Below, in pieces: positions 16,084 to 24,170 of a DNA stretch of 64,000 bases. Each line of letters starts with the position of its first letter. Position 1 is the stretch's first letter. Both the position numbers and the translations under genes were made by a program. The stretch covers positions 1-64,000 of the forward strand of contig DS022282.1 in the NCBI GenBank assembly GCA_000153745.1. The letters run 5' to 3'. The DNA comes from Rhodobacterales bacterium HTCC2255 (lineage in GTDB: Bacteria > Pseudomonadota > Alphaproteobacteria > Rhodobacterales > Rhodobacteraceae). The notes beneath the pieces were generated by a model. That model did not search any database. It was given only the letters and a program-made list of their open reading frames with translations, and had not been told where the DNA came from.

Positions 16084-16108
16084 CCTCCATGTCACCCAAG
16101 CATGGAGG
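16084..16108. repeat. Perfect 8-bp inverted repeat between convergent genes
   Basis: CCTCCATG and CATGGAGG surround a 9-nt loop. It lies between two convergent genes and could slow transcription from the left, but neither strand has a T tract after it, so it is not a standard intrinsic terminator. Confidence 0.5.
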
Positions 16109-16164
16109 AAAACTTAATATCACTTTGGACATAATGAGAGATTATTAGGCTTTCTCTCGGGCGC

Positions 16165-16932
16165 TTAATTAGTTGGTGTGTAATTGGTAGTTTTATTCCC
16201 AGATTTCTTCCACTCAACAATGCCATCTGTCAGATGATAGACGTTTTTTAAGCCTACTTGATCGATTAATGCATTTCCAAGCATCTCAGTTCTGTTTCCT
16301 GTCCTACAATATAATAAAATTGGAGTTTCTGGCCCCTTAGCTAAGGAAAAGAATTTTTCTTGAAAATCCTTGTGAAGCTGTCCGCTTTCTGTGAAGGCTG
16401 TAATTGTTTCTGCTCCCTCAATGATACCAGTTTCAATCCACTCTTCCTCTCGGCGGATGTCGATTACAATATAACCATCTTTTTGAAGCTCAATGAACTC
16501 AGTAGGGGTGGATTGACCTAAGGCAATAGGCATCTGTACATCTAATAATTCAATATCAAAAATTAGGGTCGCATTTGGTGGTATCGATGCGCCAGCACCA
16601 GCACTGCCATAGCCTAATTCTGAGGGAATGGTTAGTGTGCGTTTCTCTCCGACCATCATACCTAATACGCCTTGATCCCATCCTTTAATTACGCTCCCTT
16701 GGCCAAGAGTAAATGTAAAAGGTGTTCCACGGTCTAAAGAGCTATCAAATTTTGTACCATCAGTTAATTTTCCTGTATAATGTACTGAAACAGACATTCC
16801 GTTTTCTGCCTCGGCACCAGAACCTTTTTGAGTAATTTCAATTTTTAAATCTGAAGTATCCGCCATTGTAAATCCTGTGCTTTGTAAGGCTAAAACGCCC
16901 ATTATCAGTATTGTGAAAATTTTATTTAACAT
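16165..16932 (-). CDS. Exported FKBP-type peptidyl-prolyl isomerase fused to a rhodanese domain
   Basis: A 255-residue protein. A signal peptide (about residues 1-24) is followed by an FKBP domain (about 28-130) with [30 protein letters not shown] and [21 protein letters not shown] rhodanese domain (about 140-245) follows with DIRREEEW and an intact active-site loop [11 protein letters not shown], so the sulfur-accepting cysteine is present. It would act in the periplasm; the first domain helps fold proteins, the second transfers sulfane sulfur or senses thiols. The pairing is unusual. It lies 21 nt downstream of folD on the same strand. Confidence 0.9.
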   Translation of the reverse strand: MLNKIFTILIMGVLALQSTGFTMADTSDLKIEITQKGSGAEAENGMSVSVHYTGKLTDGTKFDSSLDRGTPFTFTLGQGSVIKGWDQGVLGMMVGEKRTLTIPSELGYGSAGAGASIPPNATLIFDIELLDVQMPIALGQSTPTEFIELQKDGYIVIDIRREEEWIETGIIEGAETITAFTESGQLHKDFQEKFFSLAKGPETPILLYCRTGNRTEMLGNALIDQVGLKNVYHLTDGIVEWKKSGNKTTNYTPTN

Positions 16933-16953
16933 TTTGAGCCCTTTAAAATCTAA

Positions 16954-17829
16954 TTAAAGCCAACCAGCATTGATTTGGCGTTTATGTGCAACCATTGCGT
17001 TTCGCATTAATATAGCAACTGTAACAGGTCCAACACCACCTGGCACTGGTGTAATCCATCCTGCAATATTTATCACTGCATCAGTATCAACATCACCAAC
17101 AATTTTTTGGCCTTCTGGAGTATCTATTTGATTTATACCAATATCTATAACTACAGCTCCTGGTTTGATCATATCTTGTTTTACTAGATGTGCTTTTCCA
17201 ACAGCAACAACAACAACATCAGCGCGCCTTGAATGCATGGCAACTGAACGTGTCATATGATGGCAAACTGTCACTGTGCATCCCTCGGCCATAAGCATCA
17301 TAGCTATGGGTTTTCCTACAATTTCTGAGTGTCCAATCATTACAACTTCTAAGCCTTCAAGTTTTAGCCCTGTTTCTTTTATTAGGGCAACACTTGCGGC
17401 TGCAGTACATGGAGCCAATGCAACGTCAGAATAAACAATATTACCAATAGAGGCTGGGTTCATTCCTTCCACATCTTTTAATGGATGTATGGCTGATTGT
17501 AATGATCTTACGTTTATGTGACCTGGTACAGGTCGTTGTAAAATAATACCTAAAACTTTTGGATCATCATTAAGAGCAAGTATTCTTGTCTTACATTCGT
17601 CCTGTGTTATTTCTGAAGGCCAATTAACTTGTTTGAATGGCATTCCTGCTTGATCAGCTCCTCTAGCTTGATTGCGTACATAAACTGCAGCTTCTGGAAC
17701 ATCTCCTATTAAAATTGAAACAAGACTAGGCAATTCTACAAATTGGTCTGCATACTCCTTAACTTCAGCAATAATACGTTTTTTAACAACGATGCCATCA
17801 ATTAATCGATTGTCGGTAATGTTTGTCAT
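16954..17829 (-). CDS. folD: Bifunctional methylenetetrahydrofolate dehydrogenase/cyclohydrolase
   Basis: FolD interconverts methylene-, methenyl- and formyl-tetrahydrofolate in one-carbon metabolism. About 291 residues, the usual length. The catalytic Tyr/Lys region appears as EAAVYVRNQAR with Gln in ILQRPVPGHIN. The NADP site reads VMIGHSEIVGKPIAMML, and the C-terminal PVPGGVGPVTVAILMRNA is diagnostic. The ATG at 17829 with AGGA upstream is preferred to a TTG at 17844. The FKBP-rhodanese gene follows. Confidence 0.95.
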   Translation of the reverse strand: MTNITDNRLIDGIVVKKRIIAEVKEYADQFVELPSLVSILIGDVPEAAVYVRNQARGADQAGMPFKQVNWPSEITQDECKTRILALNDDPKVLGIILQRPVPGHINVRSLQSAIHPLKDVEGMNPASIGNIVYSDVALAPCTAAASVALIKETGLKLEGLEVVMIGHSEIVGKPIAMMLMAEGCTVTVCHHMTRSVAMHSRRADVVVVAVGKAHLVKQDMIKPGAVVIDIGINQIDTPEGQKIVGDVDTDAVINIAGWITPVPGGVGPVTVAILMRNAMVAHKRQINAGWL

Positions 17830-17989
17830 CTGTATTCCTAGCAATCTTTTTTCGATTGGTTTTTTTTGTGAGTTAATAAATATCTTTATTTAATTCAACC
17901 AATAACTTGTGTGTTAATCATGTCAATTGATACTATCGACAAACATTGCTTAATATCAGACATGGAATTTTAAAATGGAGAAATAAATC

Positions 17990-18289
17990 ATGGCAAAAGG
18001 GTATTTTTTAAGTGCTCATAGAAGTGAAGCTGATCCAATAAAAAAAGCTGCTTATAATTTGTTGGCTCGAGATGCATTGGAAAAAGCAGGAGGAAAAGTT
18101 ATTGCAATGGCTAAAGTTGGAAAAAAACTTACTGTTCATGAAAGTGGAATTAATCAAAGTACAGTTTTAATTGAGTTCAATACATATGATGAAGCCATAA
18201 ATGCATATCACTCTGTTGATTATCAAGAAGCATTATTAGCCTTGGATAATGGTGCAGATAGAGATATTAGAATTTTTGAAGGCATATAA
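17990..18289 (+). CDS. DUF1330 family small protein
   Basis: A 99-residue DUF1330 protein, paralogous to the one at 8843-9133 (both share the ALDNGA motif near the C-terminus and a DYQ..L segment). The family has a dimeric alpha/beta-barrel fold and unknown function. The ribosome site GGAG lies 9 nt before the ATG. The upstream region does not contain the shared element found at the other small genes. It is followed 26 nt later by the LysE gene, so co-transcription is possible. Confidence 0.8.
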   Translation: MAKGYFLSAHRSEADPIKKAAYNLLARDALEKAGGKVIAMAKVGKKLTVHESGINQSTVLIEFNTYDEAINAYHSVDYQEALLALDNGADRDIRIFEGI

Positions 18290-18315
18290 ATAATATTTAG
18301 AAATTAGGAAGTTCA

Positions 18316-18945
18316 ATGCTAGAATTATTCATTTCAGCTATGATGCTAGGCTTTCTTTTTAATGCAGCTCCAGGTGCAATATTTACAGAAAGTTTAAGGC
18401 GTGGATTACAAGGAGGATTTAAATCTGCACTTTATGTTCAATTTGGTTCCTTAGTGGGCGATTTAACATGGGCAATACTTGGTCTTGGCGGTGCAGCAGT
18501 ACTTTTTGAGATAACAGCAGTTAAAATACCAATGGCAATTTTTGGGGGGCTTCTGCTAGCTTGGCTTGCTTTTAATAGTTTTATTGATGCTACAAAGAAA
18601 ATTCCACTTTTTCAGCCAGTCTTAAAAAAAGATGATAGATCTGAACTAACCATTGGTGCAGTTATTTCTTTATCTAACCCCATTAATATTACTTACTGGG
18701 CTGGAATGGCTGGAATTATTGCAGCTTTAGGAGTTTCAGAGCCAACTGGTGTGTCTTTTATTGTTTTTTTGGTTGGTTTTATGCTTTCATCAGTTATTTG
18801 GTGTTTTTTGTGTGCAGGCTTTATTGGGCTTGTTAGAGCGGCAATAAACCAAACTGGATGGGTACTTATTAATATTGCTTGTGGAATTGGGCTGGCTTAC
18901 TTCTCAATTAATGTACTAATGAGCACTTATATATCCTTGAATTAA
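18316..18945 (+). CDS. LysE-family exporter
   Basis: A 209-residue inner-membrane protein with about six hydrophobic segments. Family hallmarks are the N-terminal AAPGAIFTESLRRGLQGGF, just after the first helix, and SLSNPINITYWAGM in the centre. LysE/RhtB proteins export amino acids or related compounds; which one is not evident. The stop is separated by only 2 nt from the convergent gene's stop. Confidence 0.85.
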   Translation: MLELFISAMMLGFLFNAAPGAIFTESLRRGLQGGFKSALYVQFGSLVGDLTWAILGLGGAAVLFEITAVKIPMAIFGGLLLAWLAFNSFIDATKKIPLFQPVLKKDDRSELTIGAVISLSNPINITYWAGMAGIIAALGVSEPTGVSFIVFLVGFMLSSVIWCFLCAGFIGLVRAAINQTGWVLINIACGIGLAYFSINVLMSTYISLN

Positions 18946-18947
18946 TA

Positions 18948-19388
18948 TTACTTTGTTCTTGTACACTCAGGTGTAGTTGCCCTTAATAGGTTCTCACCAG
19001 ATTTAATTGATTGTGGCAACGCGTCTATAACCTCATCTATTATTTCAGATGTAATTTCTGCAATTTCACACAGATAATCAGATCTTTTTCCGTTTGGATT
19101 ATCTATCAACCATTCTTGAAATTCGCTTTCTTCAAAATATATACCAGCTGCTGCGCCAGCAATTGGAAGCATTGTTATTATGCGTTTTAAACGAGCTTTT
19201 GCTTTGATTTTTGAAATAGTCTTTTTAATTTCTTTTCTGTGTTTAAAAGTATTTGAGGTAATTTCGGCACTTAATTTTGCAACCATAAATGTCTTTTGAA
19301 GAGCCCAAATTGATGAAAAAACAGTTATTGATGCTAGAGAACATAATAACCAAATTAAAAATACTGTATTTTTAAATAATGATAACAC
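18948..19388 (-). CDS. Hypothetical protein with one or two membrane helices
   Basis: Not recognised. 146 residues: an N-terminal membrane helix (about 8-28), a basic, coiled-coil-prone segment rich in Lys (about 45-70), a short hydrophobic stretch (TMLPIAGAAAGIYF) and an acidic C-terminal half. The arrangement suggests a membrane-anchored protein facing the cytoplasm. It is placed alone between LysE and the GntR regulator. Confidence 0.6.
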   Translation of the reverse strand: MLSLFKNTVFLIWLLCSLASITVFSSIWALQKTFMVAKLSAEITSNTFKHRKEIKKTISKIKAKARLKRIITMLPIAGAAAGIYFEESEFQEWLIDNPNGKRSDYLCEIAEITSEIIDEVIDALPQSIKSGENLLRATTPECTRTK

Positions 19389-19430
19389 AAAATTTTCCTA
19401 TTACGTTACAAGAAACCTTAGTTAAATATA

Positions 19431-20087
19431 TCAATTATTTTTTTGTTGTTCCAATGTGGCAATGATAGAAGGCAAACGTTTACCTTGCAACATCATATGA
19501 TCACGCATTAAATTACATGCATGCTCGCCATCCCCAGATAGAATTGCATCACAAATAATTTTATGCTCATCAGTTGATTTATTTAATCTGCCTCGAATTT
19601 CGTATGGCATAGTTCTGTAAGAGTTCAGATTTATTTGGAGTTGCCTTAGTTGCTCAATGAGCCAATCATTTCCGCTCGCATTATGAATAGCAGTATGAAA
19701 ATCTAAATTTGCCATCGCATATTCTGCATTATTTTGAATTTCCGCTGCTTGTGTGCATTTTGCCAAGCCACGCTCGATTGCTTCAACATTTTCTTTAGTA
19801 AGCGATAACGCAGCTAGTCTGCATGCCATACCTTCTAATTCTGCAGCAACCTGAAATAAATCAAGTAATTGTTTTGCACTCAATACTCTAACAAATGAGC
19901 CCTTTCTTGGACGTGTTTCTAAAACACCAGATTCAACTAATGTGCGTATAGCTTCTCTAATAGGTGTTCTTGAGACGCCAAATCTTTCAGCAAGAGCGGT
20001 AACTTCTAGTTGATCTCCTGGCTTTAGAATGCCTGAAGATACTTCTTTGCGAATGTCAGAAATTAATTTGTCAGCTGTTCGGGCCAT
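19431..20087 (-). CDS. GntR-family regulator, FCD subfamily
   Basis: A 218-residue transcription factor. The winged helix occupies residues about 5-70 (LAERFGVSRTPIREAIRTLVESG). The C-terminal FCD domain contains FHTAIHNASGNDWL and the conserved EHKIICDAILSGDGEHA, whose histidines and Asp bind a metal and the effector acid. It is divergent from the TRAP operon, and a palindrome over the TRAP promoter is a natural target. The likely effector is the transported dicarboxylate or a related acid (inference). Confidence 0.88.
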   Translation of the reverse strand: MARTADKLISDIRKEVSSGILKPGDQLEVTALAERFGVSRTPIREAIRTLVESGVLETRPRKGSFVRVLSAKQLLDLFQVAAELEGMACRLAALSLTKENVEAIERGLAKCTQAAEIQNNAEYAMANLDFHTAIHNASGNDWLIEQLRQLQINLNSYRTMPYEIRGRLNKSTDEHKIICDAILSGDGEHACNLMRDHMMLQGKRLPSIIATLEQQKNN

Positions 20088-20173
20088 GTTAGTTCACTGT
20101 TTTTGTTGTCCTAATAAATACACTGCCTTCTAAATGGATGCAATGAGCATTATTATGTATTTTTATAACTTGC

Positions 20174-20190
20174 ATATGGATACATATAAT
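20174..20190 (+). promoter_or_regulatory. Candidate GntR operator overlapping the TRAP -10 box
   Basis: The inverted repeat ATATG-GATA-CATAT spans 20174-20187 and overlaps TATAAT at 20185-20190, a perfect -10 hexamer. A clear -35 box is not seen at the matching distance. Binding there would block transcription of dctP. The placement between the regulator and its probable target supports the role; the site is proposed from sequence alone. Confidence 0.4.
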
Positions 20191-20247
20191 GTACTACTTT
20201 ATCAACGCACTTGGAATCGCCTTGTGTGTTTGTTTTGGGAGGAACGA

Positions 20248-21231
20248 ATGAGAACAACAATACTGGCTGCGACAGCGGCCCTGTCACTTGCTGCAAGTGG
20301 CATAGCACAAGCGGAAGAGCTTCGCTTATCTCACCAATGGTCAAATAAAGATGTACGCCACAAAGTGGCTGAGATCGTTGCAAACGAAGTAGCAGCAGCA
20401 AACGTTGATCTAGAGATCAAGATCTTTGGATCAAAATCACTTTTCAAACCACGCGAGCAGTATAAGCCGCTAAGCCGTGGCCAATTAGATATGACTGTTT
20501 TCCCACTAAGTTACGCGGGCGGACAACAACCAGCATTCAACTTAACGCTTATGCCTGGATTGGTTAAGAACCATGATCACGCAGCACGCTTAAATGAATC
20601 AGAGTTCATGGGTAAACTAGAAGCTAAAATGGCAGAAGACGATGTCATGGTGCTTGTACATGGTTATCTTGCAGGTGGCTTTGTTGGTAAAGACAAATGC
20701 ATCACAAACCCTGACGATGTAAAAGGCCTGCAAACACGTGCTGCTGGTAAAGCGTTTGAACAAATGCTGGTAGGCGCGGGGGCATCTATTGCTTCAATGG
20801 CGTCTTCAGAGATTTATAATGCGATGCAAACAGGCGTTCTAAACGCTGCGAACACATCATCGTCATCATTTGTGTCTTACCGTATTTATGAGCAAGTAAA
20901 ATGCTACACACCAGCTGGTGATGTTGCGCTTTGGTTTATGTATCAGCCATTGTTGATGAACAAATCAAAGTTTGAAAGCTTATCTGATGCACAACAAGCT
21001 GCTTTAAGAGCAGGGGCTGCTAAAGCAGAAGCTTACTACTTAGAAGAAGCTAAGAAGCAAGATGCTGCATCTGTTAAAGTCTTCGCAGACGCAGGCGTTG
21101 AGATTGCAAACATGTCTCCAGCTGATTTTGAAGCATGGCGCGCAATTGCGATGGAAACATCATACAAGAAGTTTGTATCAGACGTTTCTGACGGACAAGA
21201 GCTTCTCGATCTCGCTTTATCTGTAGAATAA
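20248..21231 (+). CDS. dctP: TRAP transporter substrate-binding protein (DctP family)
   Basis: Periplasmic solute-binding protein of about 327 residues. A signal peptide (about residues 1-24, ending GIAQA) is followed by the DctP fold: LRLSHQWSNKDVRH, the conserved Arg-containing GLQTRAAGKAFEQML and the later YEQVKCYTPAGDVALW. The ATG at 20248 follows GGGAGGA; the frame is open upstream to 20134, but no good start exists there. GC content is clearly higher than in the genes around it. It binds the substrate and delivers it to the DctQM permease. Confidence 0.9.
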   Translation: MRTTILAATAALSLAASGIAQAEELRLSHQWSNKDVRHKVAEIVANEVAAANVDLEIKIFGSKSLFKPREQYKPLSRGQLDMTVFPLSYAGGQQPAFNLTLMPGLVKNHDHAARLNESEFMGKLEAKMAEDDVMVLVHGYLAGGFVGKDKCITNPDDVKGLQTRAAGKAFEQMLVGAGASIASMASSEIYNAMQTGVLNAANTSSSSFVSYRIYEQVKCYTPAGDVALWFMYQPLLMNKSKFESLSDAQQAALRAGAAKAEAYYLEEAKKQDAASVKVFADAGVEIANMSPADFEAWRAIAMETSYKKFVSDVSDGQELLDLALSVE

Positions 21232-21238
21232 TTTTTTA

Positions 21239-21277
21239 GGGCAGCAGTGATTAACATTGCTGCCCATTTTCTTTTTT
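21239..21277 (+). terminator. Terminator-like hairpin between dctP and dctQ
   Basis: An 8-bp stem GGGCAGCA/TGCTGCCC with an 11-nt loop is followed by ATTTTCTTTTTT. Located right after the binding-protein gene, it likely lowers transcription of the permease genes relative to dctP, as at the first ABC operon in this window. Confidence 0.75.
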
Positions 21278-21300
21278 GATTTTTAATTTAGGAAAACTTG

Positions 21301-21849
21301 ATGGCAAGTGTGAGCTCCACTGCGGAATCTAAAACAGGCAATAACCAGTTCCTACGCATTGTAGCAGCTATCTCCACACTTTCAGGTTGGCTGTCAGCTG
21401 GAATGATAATGCTGTCAGTTCTTATTACGTGCCAGATGATTTTTATCCGGTTTGTTTTGAACGGCTCAACTGTTTGGCAAACTGAGATGGTTGTGTATCT
21501 TATGATCACAGCAACACTTATTGGATTGCCATATGTTCAGCGTATGCGCGGACATGTGAACGTAGATCTCATTCCCATAATGTGCCCGCCACGTTTGCGA
21601 TATTACTTAAGCCTTTTTACCCTAAGCTTATCATCCGCCATCGTGGTTGTGATGCTGTATTACGGTTATGACTATTGGCACATTGCTTGGTCAAAAGGTT
21701 GGACGTCAGATACGATATGGGCTGTTCGTTTATGGATACCATATTCAGCTCTACCAATTGGTTTTTCTCTTTTGCTTTTACAACTTATTGCTGACTTGGT
21801 TGCTGTTATTTTGAAGATAGATGCCCCTTTCGGTTTGGAGGACAAATAA
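21301..21849 (+). CDS. dctQ: TRAP transporter small permease (DctQ family)
   Basis: A 182-residue inner-membrane protein with four hydrophobic segments and the DctQ hallmark region TVWQTEMVVYLMITATLIGLP. The ATG at 21301 follows AGGAAAACTT; a TTG one codon before it is less likely. Its stop overlaps the dctM start by 1 nt. It forms the membrane complex with DctM, driven by a sodium or proton gradient. Confidence 0.88.
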   Translation: MASVSSTAESKTGNNQFLRIVAAISTLSGWLSAGMIMLSVLITCQMIFIRFVLNGSTVWQTEMVVYLMITATLIGLPYVQRMRGHVNVDLIPIMCPPRLRYYLSLFTLSLSSAIVVVMLYYGYDYWHIAWSKGWTSDTIWAVRLWIPYSALPIGFSLLLLQLIADLVAVILKIDAPFGLEDK

Positions 21850-23165
21850 TGGATCCGTTATTCCTTGGTGCACTCGTTGCGATTATCACAATTGTTGTTC
21901 TGTTCTCTGGCGTCTCAGTTGCTATTGGGTTGCTGATTGTATCAGCAGGCTTCCTCATTACGTTTGATGGTTTGCGCTCACTTGAGTTGATGCCAGAAAT
22001 TCTCTTTGGAAAGCTCGATAGCTTTGCGCTTCTTTCTATTCCTATGTTTATCATTATGGGCTCTTCGATTGCATCTACGCGGGCAGGGGCTGATTTGTAT
22101 GAAGCTCTTGAGAGATGGCTTACGCGTGTCCCGGGTGGTTTGGTTATATCTAACCTTGGAGCCTGTGCTTTGTTTGCTGCGATGTCTGGCTCTAGCCCTG
22201 CAACCTGTGCAGCTATTGGTAAGATGGGTATTCCAGAGATGCGCAAGCGTGGATATCCTGACGGCGTTGCTGCAGGCTCTATTGCTGCGGGGGGAACGCT
22301 TGGTATTCTTATTCCACCATCCGTCACAATGATTGTTTATGGGATTGCGACAGAGACATCTATTGGACGCTTGTTCTTAGCGGGTGTGTTCCCAGGCTTG
22401 CTTCTGGTGAGCTTATTTATGGCATGGTCACTGTATTCCACATGGAAATCAGGAAACACAGAAACCTTGTCACCACGCTCATACACTTGGCAGGAGCGTT
22501 TTGAGATCTTACCGCGTGTGATACCGTTTATACTGATCATTCTAGGCGTCTTATATGCAATGTATGGCGGTGTTGCGACGCCATCAGAAACAGCAGCTGT
22601 TGGCGCTTTACTCTGTTTATTAATCGCAATGATTATTTATAAGCTCTGGCACCCACGCCTCTTATGGCAGGTGTTACGTGACAGCACGAAAGAAAGCGTG
22701 ATGATCTTGTTTATCATCGCGGCTGCCGGTGTGTTCTCTTATATGCTTTCAAGCTTATACATCACACAATCCATTGCAGAATGGATAGGGACGCTTGATG
22801 TAAATAGATGGGTCCTCATGATCGCCATCAACATCTTTTTACTTATTGCAGGGTTCTTCTTACCACCTGTTGCGGTGATCTTAATGGCGGCGCCTATCTT
22901 ATTGCCAATCATTACAACTGCTGGCTTTGATCCTATTTGGTTTGCGGTTGTTCTCACAATTAACATGGAGATTGGTTTGATCTCACCCCCCGTTGGATTG
23001 AACCTCTACGTGATTAACGGCATTGCCCCAGATATCCCGCTTAAGACCATCCTCTCAGGCTCACTCCCATTTGTAGCCTGTATGATCGTTGCAATCATTC
23101 TCCTTTGCATCTTCCCAGATATCGCAACTTGGCTCCCAGACTACATGATGGGAACCGCAAGATGA
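21849..23165 (+). CDS. dctM: TRAP transporter large permease (DctM family)
   Basis: A 438-residue inner-membrane protein with about 12 hydrophobic segments. Conserved parts include SGSSPATCAAIGKMGIPEM, AAGGTLGILIPPSVTMIVYG, TPSETAAVGA and EIGLISPPVGLNLYVI. It provides the transport path. GC-rich like dctP, and composition falls sharply at the next gene. Together with dctPQ it imports a carboxylate, probably a C4-dicarboxylate in view of the following gene. Confidence 0.92.
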   Translation: MDPLFLGALVAIITIVVLFSGVSVAIGLLIVSAGFLITFDGLRSLELMPEILFGKLDSFALLSIPMFIIMGSSIASTRAGADLYEALERWLTRVPGGLVISNLGACALFAAMSGSSPATCAAIGKMGIPEMRKRGYPDGVAAGSIAAGGTLGILIPPSVTMIVYGIATETSIGRLFLAGVFPGLLLVSLFMAWSLYSTWKSGNTETLSPRSYTWQERFEILPRVIPFILIILGVLYAMYGGVATPSETAAVGALLCLLIAMIIYKLWHPRLLWQVLRDSTKESVMILFIIAAAGVFSYMLSSLYITQSIAEWIGTLDVNRWVLMIAINIFLLIAGFFLPPVAVILMAAPILLPIITTAGFDPIWFAVVLTINMEIGLISPPVGLNLYVINGIAPDIPLKTILSGSLPFVACMIVAIILLCIFPDIATWLPDYMMGTAR

Positions 23166-23188
23166 AAAATATTATAAAAGGTTAATTT

Positions 23189-23941
23189 ATGACAAATAAA
23201 AATCGCCGTGTAGGATTGATAGTCCCAAGTTCAAATGTAACTATGGAAACTGAAATACCAGCTTTATTACGGAACAGAGAAGAAATTTTTTCTGATCGAT
23301 TTACATTTCATTCATCCAGAATGCGTATGAAAAGTGTTGTAAAAGAAGAGCTTGAGCGTATGGATGATGATAGTGTTAGATGCGCGTTTGAGTTATCTGA
23401 TGCTGCAGTTGAAGTGCAAGCTTATGCTTGTTTGGTCGCTATAATGAGTAGGGGGCATGGATATCATAAAGTATCTGAACAGCGGTTGTTCAAAGCAACT
23501 AAAGAAAATGGTGTGCCCACTCCATCTGTAAACTCAGCAGGCGCGCTCATAGATGGCATGCACTCATTAGGAATGAAAAAAGTATCAATTATTTGCCCTT
23601 ATATGAAACCACTTACAAAATTAGTTGTTGATTATATTGAAAACCAAGGAATTGAAGTTCAGGATTTTCTTGCACTAGAAATTCCCAATAATCTAGAGGT
23701 TGCAGCACAAGATCCAAATGCTCCAGCCGAATTGTGGAAAAAATTAGATACAAAAGGAATAGATGGCATTATTGCATCTGCTTGTGTTCAAATGCCATCA
23801 CTTCCAGCTGTAGAAAAAATTGAAAAGATGTCAGGATTGCCAACACTTTCTGCATCTGTTGCAACAACTTGGTCTATTCTTAATGCATTAGATTTAACTG
23901 CAAAAGCTTCTGGTGGTGGAGCGTTATTGGCCGGATATTAA
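23189..23941 (+). CDS. Maleate isomerase-like enzyme (Asp/Glu racemase superfamily)
   Basis: A 250-residue enzyme of the maleate isomerase/arylmalonate decarboxylase group. The N-terminal motif VGLIVPSSNVTMETEIPA is characteristic. Two active-site cysteines are in place: YACLVAIMSRG and IASACVQMPSLP. Maleate isomerase turns maleate into fumarate without a cofactor. It lies 23 nt after dctM, so the TRAP transporter probably imports its substrate and the product enters the citric acid cycle. It is distinctly more AT-rich than the TRAP genes. The exact substrate is inferred. Confidence 0.82.
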   Translation: MTNKNRRVGLIVPSSNVTMETEIPALLRNREEIFSDRFTFHSSRMRMKSVVKEELERMDDDSVRCAFELSDAAVEVQAYACLVAIMSRGHGYHKVSEQRLFKATKENGVPTPSVNSAGALIDGMHSLGMKKVSIICPYMKPLTKLVVDYIENQGIEVQDFLALEIPNNLEVAAQDPNAPAELWKKLDTKGIDGIIASACVQMPSLPAVEKIEKMSGLPTLSASVATTWSILNALDLTAKASGGGALLAGY

Positions 23942-23956
23942 ATTATTTTAAAGTGA

Positions 23957-24145
23957 TTAAGATCTTTTATATCCTATTTTCAAATTAAAATCAGTTTCGC
24001 AAGTATCTCCAGAACAACATTCAAATATATTGGATTTGCATATGATACATTGTTCATGCCCATGTACTACAATTGTATTCAGTTCATGTTGGCATCTTGG
24101 ACAGCGTTGAATATTTAAGTTTGAGGGTATTAAATAATTATCCAT
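23957..24145 (-). CDS. Small zinc-ribbon protein (62 aa)
   Basis: A 62-residue protein with two CxxC pairs (CPRC and CIIC) spaced like a zinc ribbon, then CCSGDTC with three further cysteines. The extra cysteines could bind a second metal. Function unknown. It is encoded just upstream of metA on the same strand (26 nt gap), so both may share a transcript. Confidence 0.65.
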   Translation of the reverse strand: MDNYLIPSNLNIQRCPRCQHELNTIVVHGHEQCIICKSNIFECCSGDTCETDFNLKIGYKRS

Positions 24146-24170
24146 GATTAATTCTAATTCTTTTTAAGGC

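Noticed and set aside
16084-16108. Intrinsic terminator
   Set aside because: The stem is perfect, but neither strand has a T tract after it.
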